Assembly: GCA_012845835.1 (NCBI GenBank)
Contig: JABAKD010000021.1
Location: 10,361,199 to 10,425,198, forward strand
Direction: 5' to 3'
Source of the DNA: Undaria pinnatifida
Lineage: Eukaryota > Sar > Phaeophyceae > Laminariales > Alariaceae
DNA length: 64,000 nucleotides
Part shown: positions 57,781-64,000 of the stretch, one piece after another
Position numbering within the stretch: the first letter of the stretch is position 1
Layout of the letters: each line of letters starts with the position of its first letter
The notes under the pieces: generated by a model
The model's input: the letters and a program-made list of their open reading frames with translations, nothing else
Told to the model about the DNA's origin: nothing
Databases searched by the model: none
Position numbers and translations under genes: made by a program

Positions 57781-57856
57781 CAGGGCGCGCTGTTAATATT
57801 AATAGCGCGGTGCGGCTTCAGGGCGCGCTGTCAATATTAATAGCACGGTGCGGCTT
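57781..57856. repeat. Two tandem 38-bp units, each with an internal palindrome
   Basis: CAGGGCGCGCTGTTAATATT... repeats exactly once more at 57819 with two changes. Each unit centres on the near-perfect palindrome CGCTGTTAATATTAATAGCG. Confidence 0.85.
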
Positions 57857-57916
57857 CATACCGTCCGAACATGTTACAACCTGGTATCTGCAATATTGGA
57901 CTTCCAGGGACTACTA

Positions 57917-58325
57917 ATATATTATAAAAAATGATAATACACTCCAGCTGTGAGATCGAAGATTTCGTCGAAACTCATCTTTGCAAGCTGTGTGTGATAC
58001 TCCGATCGCGCGCATTACGAGTTGTGTGTCCTCACTAAGGATATAGGTCGGCGACTCCCCTTACAACTACAGTGTAGCTATCAGGGTCAACAGGGTGATT
58101 TTAGTCAGCCTGTGCGCGGAAACTATAAAACCCGTTTCTGAGGGGGACAAAATCTGACAGCTGTGGAGGGAAATGTATCCTTTTATCAAGTGAATCTTGT
58201 GAGTCGAATAACCGGTGAGGGGGGGGGGCGGAGTTTTGAAAGACGTGGGGGCCTGGTTTTGATCAAAAGCGGCGGGGTTGGAGGGGGGGGGAGGGGGGGG
58301 GGGGGGGGGGGGGGAAGGGGGGGGC
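57917..58325 (+). repeat. Module Y copy with poly-G end
   Basis: Full module Y (from GATAATACACTCCAGCTGTG to GGGGGCCTGGTTTTGATCAA) ending in about 40 bases of G (58281-58325). It lies far from the main array and has no W unit. Confidence 0.85.
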
Positions 58326-58379
58326 AATTTGTTCATGTAAGCTATAAATCATTTCAAGGGGATAAATCTGACGGTTTTA

Positions 58380-60120
58380 TATATATAGCAATGCTAGACA
58401 CATACTTCAAAGTATCACACAGCGCACGAATAGAAACACCCTCAAGCGTTGCGCCCTGTGAAAATCCAACCCGTTTTAATTTACATGGTACACTGTATTA
58501 GATACTCCCACACTGACGGCTAGAGGATACCTGTTATTACGAGGCCACTGTTTACGTTCCACCGATTTAGACCATAGATCTTGATATAAGCAAGATATGT
58601 GTACACTGCGTGTGGAGAAGAATATTGGTTCTGACATTTTCCAAAATCGGAAAATCCCACCAAAAAGAGGTGCTTTGTCTCGACCTCAGGCGAAAATCGG
58701 GACAAGGTATACTTCCCTCCTCCTCCAGATAGATGTTGTTTCGCGGTCGTGCCTAATTAGGCCGACTTTTACTCCCACGCACACGCACACACGAAACAAC
58801 GGTAAACTCGCAAATGTGCGACATCCTCCTACAGTACTACTACTGTTCCATAGCATATGATATTTCGTGTCCTGTCTCTAAGCTGTGAGCCCACGGCGAA
58901 ATGAAAAAAAACTTGCAGATTGCAAAGTTAAAGGTGAGGATTGACCATTAATATGTCGAATTCACAGCTGACATTGTTAGCAAATGAGTGTATGAAATAC
59001 ACTATGAACCATGAGGAGAGCGCCTCCCAACACGGGCAAGCCTGCCTCCCGCTTGAAAAAATATTGCAGCAACCTACTACGCTAACGTTTGGCCACTTTT
59101 TAACGGTGTAACAAAGCTTTCTACGACCGTCTACCGTCTACCACGCGAGAAAGAGATATCATGCCCCTGGGACGAAGTTCAGAGCCGTTTTCCTCCAAAG
59201 CAAGGGGAGCACAAACGGTGGTGAAAAAAGCGATATCATCGAAAGCGTTCCGTAGACGTTTCGCTCGGCGATTGCACTACTGTCTCTGTTGTCGAGAAAC
59301 CCAGCTTCGATTATTCTTCGAGGGGGCGTGTCATGTTATCTTGCGTGGCATACGGTAGTAAGCACACAGTGTCAACCTCGAGGGTCGTGCCGTCGATTTA
59401 CGGCATGTTTGCCATACTCGCAGAGGGGCTGTTGTCGACCCGCTCTAAGAATGCCCTGAGCTGGTAGGTGGCCTTCGTGCGTGCATCTTCTTCCACTCGT
59501 TGCTTCCTGTACGGTTGAACAGGCTCCGAGTAAAGGTCGGCGTTGCACCTTTTGGTATCCGTTGCGATTAAAGAAACAAGGGCCGATGTGAGTGGGGTTT
59601 GACATGAAAGTTCCGGTCATTTGTATGTTGGACTAGTCTACAGCTACAACAGTATGTACAATGAATACACTACAAATACAACTACAAGTACTTTTTCACC
59701 ACCACCACCACGACTACTACTAGTATTGTTGCTGCTGCTGCCCCAAAGCACTGGTGAAGAGTTGTTTGTGCGTCGTGAGCACAACCGAGGAAATATTAAT
59801 ATTGTCGCGCACGGATATGCATACTTTATCGGCAGCAGGGGCGGGGGGCGCGAGGTAATACATTACGTCAGTATTGCTGTGTCCGCAGCACATTGTGACC
59901 GCCCTTTGGACGAGACTCGTCTCTCCTGTGATTCCGTCTGTGTCAACAGTTCTGGGATCGATGCAAGCTCGATGCGGTCTCATGTGCTATTACTGCACGT
60001 ACCAGTAGACGTGAACGCAAGCAAAAAACCTGGTATCCGTAACAGCTGCGCAGTTCACAAACGCAAAAATTCCAACTATTGCGTAACCTCCACCATAATG
60101 GGGCGAGCGCGGGGGTTACT
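58380..60120. other. No gene recognised
   Basis: Frames such as 59621-60127 show no domain. AC-rich stretch at 58775-58800; CAC/CTG triplets at 59695-59740. Confidence 0.4.
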
Positions 60121-60124
60121 TTAC

Positions 60125-60162
60125 TGAGGTAGGATACGAGTCGCGATTTCATGCAGGGAACG
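60125..60162 (-). other. Possible next exon of the DUSP gene (weak)
   Basis: Flanked on the minus strand by TTTCTTCAG (acceptor) and GTAAAG (donor). The phase fits the preceding exon but the encoded residues are not recognisable, so this is only a possibility. Confidence 0.25.
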
Positions 60163-60272
60163 CTGAAGAAACAGAGTTATAGACGACCCAACGAAACAAA
60201 CAGTGACACCATGCTTAACAGCGGCGGTGACACCAGCTAATACGATGAGAAAAAACGCCGCCAACTTCGCAC

Positions 60273-60333
60273 CTGCAGATTTCTGGGGCGCTATCCTTGC
60301 CGTACATCTCGCGGAAGGTGTACCATACCATGG
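60273..60333 (-). CDS. DUSP-domain gene, exon encoding the end of the domain
   Basis: Minus-strand exon between ATGTTGCAG (acceptor) and GTGCGA (donor). It encodes PMVWYTFREMYGKDSAPEIC (the first residue shared with the previous exon), the last part of a DUSP domain (consensus V-x-W...YG-x-x-P-x-I-x-R). The phase matches exon 61162-61217 exactly. DUSP domains occur in ubiquitin-specific proteases and in many stramenopile proteins; the function of this protein is not known. Confidence 0.65.
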
Positions 60334-60712
60334 CTGCAACATGGCAAAAGTGATGGAAATGGGGGGCGGGATAGAACGTCAGATGAAGCGGTTGGCCATG
60401 GCAACAAACTCTTTTCATACGTGAACAATGACAACGCATTAGATATCCGTTGGCCGACAGAGCTTAGCTTGCTCCACTACCGTGCTATCATGAATTAATG
60501 CAACTATTGCGTTTTTACTATCTGCAGATACTATTTCATTGCCGCGACGAGCATCGGCGACAGGGAAGAGGGGGTAAAGCATTCGAAAGCCGCTGGATGA
60601 ACAAAGGACACAAAACCCCTCGGTTCCGACTTCGACATCGGAGAATGCCGAATATTCGGACCAAGGGACCCGCCAAAACGTTGTTTTTTTTTTCCACGCG
60701 CATCTACATTCC

Positions 60713-60989
60713 AGCTTTTAGACAAACCGTGGTCACAGGTGTCGTCCCTTCTCCCCTCGGTTCTTGCCTTCATTTTATTTTATCGCGCACAGGGTATAGC
60801 AATTCCACCGCTCGTCGATTTTTTATCGAGTGTTGCTAGCTCACGCTTTTTCGCTTTCCGCAAGTCAATTTGTGCAGAAGAAAAAGTCCCCACGAATTTA
60901 TACGAGTATGCACTCGGGGGGATTCGAACTCATGAAACTTCCTATACCAGGCTCGACGATAACCTGATACGCCACCGGGGCGACCGGCA
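60713..60989 (-). mobile_element. tRNA-derived SINE, copy S3, in an intron
   Basis: On the minus strand the head carries an A box (TGGCGTATCAGG, near 60975) and a B box (GAGTTCGAATCCC, near 60925), followed by the body shared with S1 and S2. It lies between two exons of the DUSP gene, in the same orientation. The T-stem pairing is poor, so it is not a functional tRNA gene. Confidence 0.8.
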
Positions 60990-61161
60990 AGTATGCCTTG
61001 TCATGTTGAGGGTGTACGCCGGCGAACGGTACCTTTGTGTAACGGTGTGGGGAAACTTCTAAAGCCCACAGGAACACAGGAATGCGGCAGCATTCCATGT
61101 GCCAGGGAGTACCTACGCTGATATCAAACATTCTCTATCGTACAAATAGCGAATGACTTAC

Positions 61162-61217
61162 GATGTACGGCGCGGTAGTCCTTCATTTTCTTGAGTCCTT
61201 GGACAAGCCCGCCATTG
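61162..61217 (-). CDS. DUSP-domain gene, middle exon (56 bp)
   Basis: Minus-strand exon between CATTCCACAG and a perfect donor GTAAGT. It encodes NGGLVQGLKKMKDYRAVH, matching the centre of DUSP domains (GL...DYRGV). It joins in phase to exon 60273-60333. The join to the exon on its right needs a weak donor or hides a one-base error. Confidence 0.68.
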
Positions 61218-61462
61218 CTGTGGAATGAGGATGACGCAGTTAGTACGCCCTGGGCAGCTCGCCCGTCCAGCCGTGCTTTTTTTAGCAACCACGTGTCAAA
61301 GACAGCAGCAGCAAATGCCAAGCATCACACGAGTCAGCAGGATATATTTCTTGTGAAGTCCTAAAACGCTCTCGTCGCAAGGCATGGACTGACTTTTTTA
61401 GCGGTCAGCGTAAGACAACTATGAACGAATGAAGATCAGCGCGAGGGTAACTCTTTGAACAC

Positions 61463-61633
61463 AGCCTCTCACATGGTCGCCACGCTTGATCCTGATCCTC
61501 TTTGACGAAGAGGTTAGAGTTGGTAATTTCCCCAGGGGGGTCGGCCATGCCCATGACAAACTCCACCCACTTGTTGGTCCAGACCGCGTCCATTAAGAAC
61601 CAAAACTCGCCCATGTGTTTGTTAATGACCAAC
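61463..61633 (-). CDS. DUSP-domain gene, exon encoding the start of the domain
   Basis: Minus-strand exon after acceptor GTTTCGCAG. It encodes GEFWFLMDAVWTNKWVEFV followed by PPGEITNSNLF, the hallmark first half of a DUSP domain (W-x-L-x-D-A-x-W...PPG-x-I-x-N). The left limit is uncertain: GTGAGA at 61467-61472 is a better donor but gives the wrong phase, while GTGTTC at 61457-61462 gives the right phase with poor consensus. Confidence 0.68.
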
Positions 61634-64000
61634 CTGCGAAACATCCAGCATGCATTTCAGTGAGGCGGCAAGAGTAAGTGAAGAAAAGCGAGTGAGTTTT
61701 GGGATGCAACTCGGAAGACAAATGTTTGGGCTGCACTGTATATGAGCGGGGGTGAGGTGGGTAGCAGAACATGCCCAGCATTGGCTGCAGGGCAAACTAC
61801 GCGCGCCATCTAGTCCTGCCTCGGAAAACGCACGAAGCGTAGTCGGTGTGGAGGAAAACGGCCTCCTCCATCCCCATAACTTGGTTTCATCATTGTTGAA
61901 TACCTGTTTCGGACGTCTTTTTTCTTTGACCGTGGGTAACTCACGCCATGGTGGTGCCTACTCTAGGTGGTGTAAAAATAGCCGTCGATACCATCTTCGA
62001 ATGCGGGAATCACATACGTACGCCACATCCGCGCAAACGTCGCCTACAACTATACAAACCAGACAGCATGGCAGTGATCCGCACGAGTTGCGTTTCGAAC
62101 CCGTATTTATGGCGTGTACAATAAGGGAAAGGGCTGAACAACTCACGGCCGACGTTCTTGACATATTTTTTATAAAATCATCTCCCTAGTTATTTGCCTT
62201 CGAACTACGACCAAACTGGTTGTGAAAATTCAATACTTCGACATAGGGTTGAGCAGTTGTGGCAATGGTGCAAGGTTTTGCTGATGCACTGCAGGCAGCG
62301 TGGGGTTCTCCGGCCGCTTAGGTTGGCGGAAACGCTTCCTCCTGGTGTTGGGGTTTCCTTCCCACGTAGCGTCAGTGTGCGAGAGCAGATTTTCTTCGAG
62401 AAATCCGTTTCACTTCCAAGCTCAATCCGCGGGAGGTTTCACCCTTAAAACGGCCTCCTGGAGAAGTCGTGGCCATAGGTCACAGGTAGGTGTCTTCTAC
62501 TCCCCTTCCCGGCACTTGCGCTTTTCCCGCTAGTATTAAACCAAAAACACTCGTGGGCCAGTGACTCCGTCATATCCATTGCAACCATACCCGAACTTGT
62601 TGAAGTGATGTCGTGCGGGATGCTACAATGTGTGTTCAAGGGAGTACCGGCATAAACCGTATCCTTGAACCCCGAAATCTTCCCTACCCAGTAGAACTAC
62701 AGTGCGTTTCTGCTGCTTTCTGCCTCAATTTCACACAATGAGAAATTTTTGACGTTTACCCAACGATGCCAAAAAAAGCGTCTCCCGCCCCCCAGTCCAA
62801 TGGGAACAGTGAGCATATGACGAACACAGCAACAGTGAATGTAAAAAGGTAGTACCTGTCCATGTACTGGATAACCTCTACCTCCAGTGCCCGCCTGCAG
62901 ATAGCATGGTTCACCCGTCGGTAAGCAAGGTGTAAAGGGGAGGACGGAGGCATGGATTAGATGCATCGTAGTTCACAGAACAACGTGTAAAGGCAGCAAC
63001 TGATTTGGAAGGTATCGACAAAAAGTGCACTTGTTGTAGACACCACAAATAACTACCGGTAATTGCTATTGTACCATACGGCGTTGTCGGATCTCCGCAA
63101 TGAAACATGTAGTGCGGCTTCAGGGCTAAGCCAAACAGCCAGCAAGAGGAACGTACTGTCGACCTGGGTAAACCGAGCAGTTGCATGAGTATTAGCTCCG
63201 AAAGCATTATTAAAGAAGCGGCGTTCCAAGGACAGGCGTGTTGGTCGGTGGCGTTCAAGAGGATATAATGCGGAGAACAACATGAGTAAGAACGTGCGTA
63301 CGTATGCGCTTGGGGCACCATCGATAACACTTGAAATAAGACGTATTAACGTACTCGAGACCGGCGACACGCAGCATGTCCTTTAAAAAAGAATTTCAAA
63401 TCCTCGGGTAAATCTGAGCGGTCACTGGGGTTGCGCTGGATGAAACGTACTTTCGAACTCATTCCAAAGTCCTAAACAGCCACGACAACGCAATACCCTG
63501 CTGCCGTGCTCTACGAGCCACATGAGATCGTTACCAACAGCGAACAGACAGGCTACTGACTACACAGTACGGGTACTGTGCACCAAAGCAGTTATCCACA
63601 ATATTACCCCTCGATGGAGGTGACATATCGGAAACTTGTATTGTTAACTTTCACAATTGATTACTCAATACCTTCGTTCTAACGTAACTACGTGCTTGGA
63701 ATCGTTTTCAATTGGCAACCTCAACATGTTCTCGTTTCGTTTCTCGAAAAACTTTCAACTTCATTCCTTGGCTATGTGTGCTTTATGCGCTGACTTTCCT
63801 GCGCTCCTACGTGTGGCATGCGTCTCTGGGGGAAGAGGTAAAAAGTTGGCACTTAGTGACTACTGCGGTGAAGCACACTTTTGTGACGATTGAGAAAACA
63901 CTAAGACATGTACGGGAAGGAAAGACGCCCATGTCGTCAACAGGTAGAAAACAACAAAGCGAGAAAAATGTTTGAAGAAAAACGTAATTGTGAAAACGAT
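61634..64000 (-). other. Upstream part of the DUSP gene with candidate small exons
   Basis: Possible minus-strand exons with good borders are 62149-62187 (TAACTAG before, GTGAGT after, encoding GDDFIKNMSRTSA) and 62856-62894 (CTATCTGCAG before, GTACTA after, encoding RALEVEVIQYMDR). Their sizes and the open phase fit a gene with small exons, but no start codon or promoter can be fixed. From 63400 to the end I see nothing certain. Confidence 0.35.

Noticed and set aside
59313-59345. An LTR start (CGAGGGGGCGTGTCATGTTA) after a purine tract
   Set aside because: It resembles the copia polypurine tract and LTR start, but no matching second LTR or downstream repeat was found.
60898-60989. A tRNA gene
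   Set aside because: A and B boxes are present, but T-stem pairing is poor and the unit continues into a repeated body shared by three loci, so it is a SINE head.

Overview
This is repeat-rich nuclear DNA from a eukaryote. There is no bacterial gene organisation: no long uninterrupted genes, operons or rRNA. What coding sequence there is comes from retrotransposons, DNA transposons and at least one spliced host gene with GT/AG introns. The mixture of Ty3/gypsy, Ty1/copia, a tyrosine-recombinase (DIRS/Ngaro-like) retrotransposon, a LINE with an AP-type endonuclease, a pogo-like element, a DUSP-domain gene and very G-rich satellites would suit a stramenopile such as a brown alga. That assignment is inference, not proof.

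Layout. 1-10250: LINE copies of one family (an inverted endonuclease part at 1-935, a 3' part at 955-1540 plus 7092-7577, and a longer copy at 7578-10250). One of them is split by a complete 5.55-kb LTR retrotransposon (G1, 1541-7091) with matching LTRs, a primer-binding-site candidate, a polypurine tract and a 5-bp target duplication. 10250-14460: interspersed family X with pyrimidine tracts and (AAC)n tails, a tRNA-derived SINE, and copies of repeat module Y. 14448-22545: a G-rich macrosatellite made of module Y and module W, with a 396-bp higher-order repeat near 17.8-18.9 kb. 22550-27190: SINE, a long (TTG)n run, a Y'-Z composite, a MITE-like inverted repeat and more Y/W.

27190-33420: a decayed Ngaro/DIRS-like element in the order gag-like, RT, RNase H, tyrosine recombinase. 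34838-44448: a second complete LTR retrotransposon (G2, minus strand, 9.6 kb) with 4-bp target duplication, PBS and PPT. Its pol is badly damaged, and between the 5' LTR and pol it carries a plus-strand OTU-protease-like gene, itself interrupted by a 1.3-kb pogo-like transposon remnant whose transposase tail ends in a PCNA-binding motif. 44570-45890: a second Y'-Z composite. 52056-56813: a Ty1/copia element with gag, protease and a partial integrase; its primer site matches the anticodon region of initiator tRNA-Met. 60200-61640: three exons of a host gene on the minus strand that together spell a DUSP domain, with a SINE in one intron; further exons probably lie up to about 63 kb.

The window reads as layers of insertion: LTR element into LINE, pogo remnant into OTU gene inside an LTR element, SINEs into introns and next to microsatellites. 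The most unusual items are the OTU gene inside an LTR retrotransposon, the PIP-box transposase remnant, a Tudor-like C-terminal motif shared by the two gypsy polyproteins, and the G-rich higher-order satellite built on a module (Y) that is also joined to quite different partners elsewhere.
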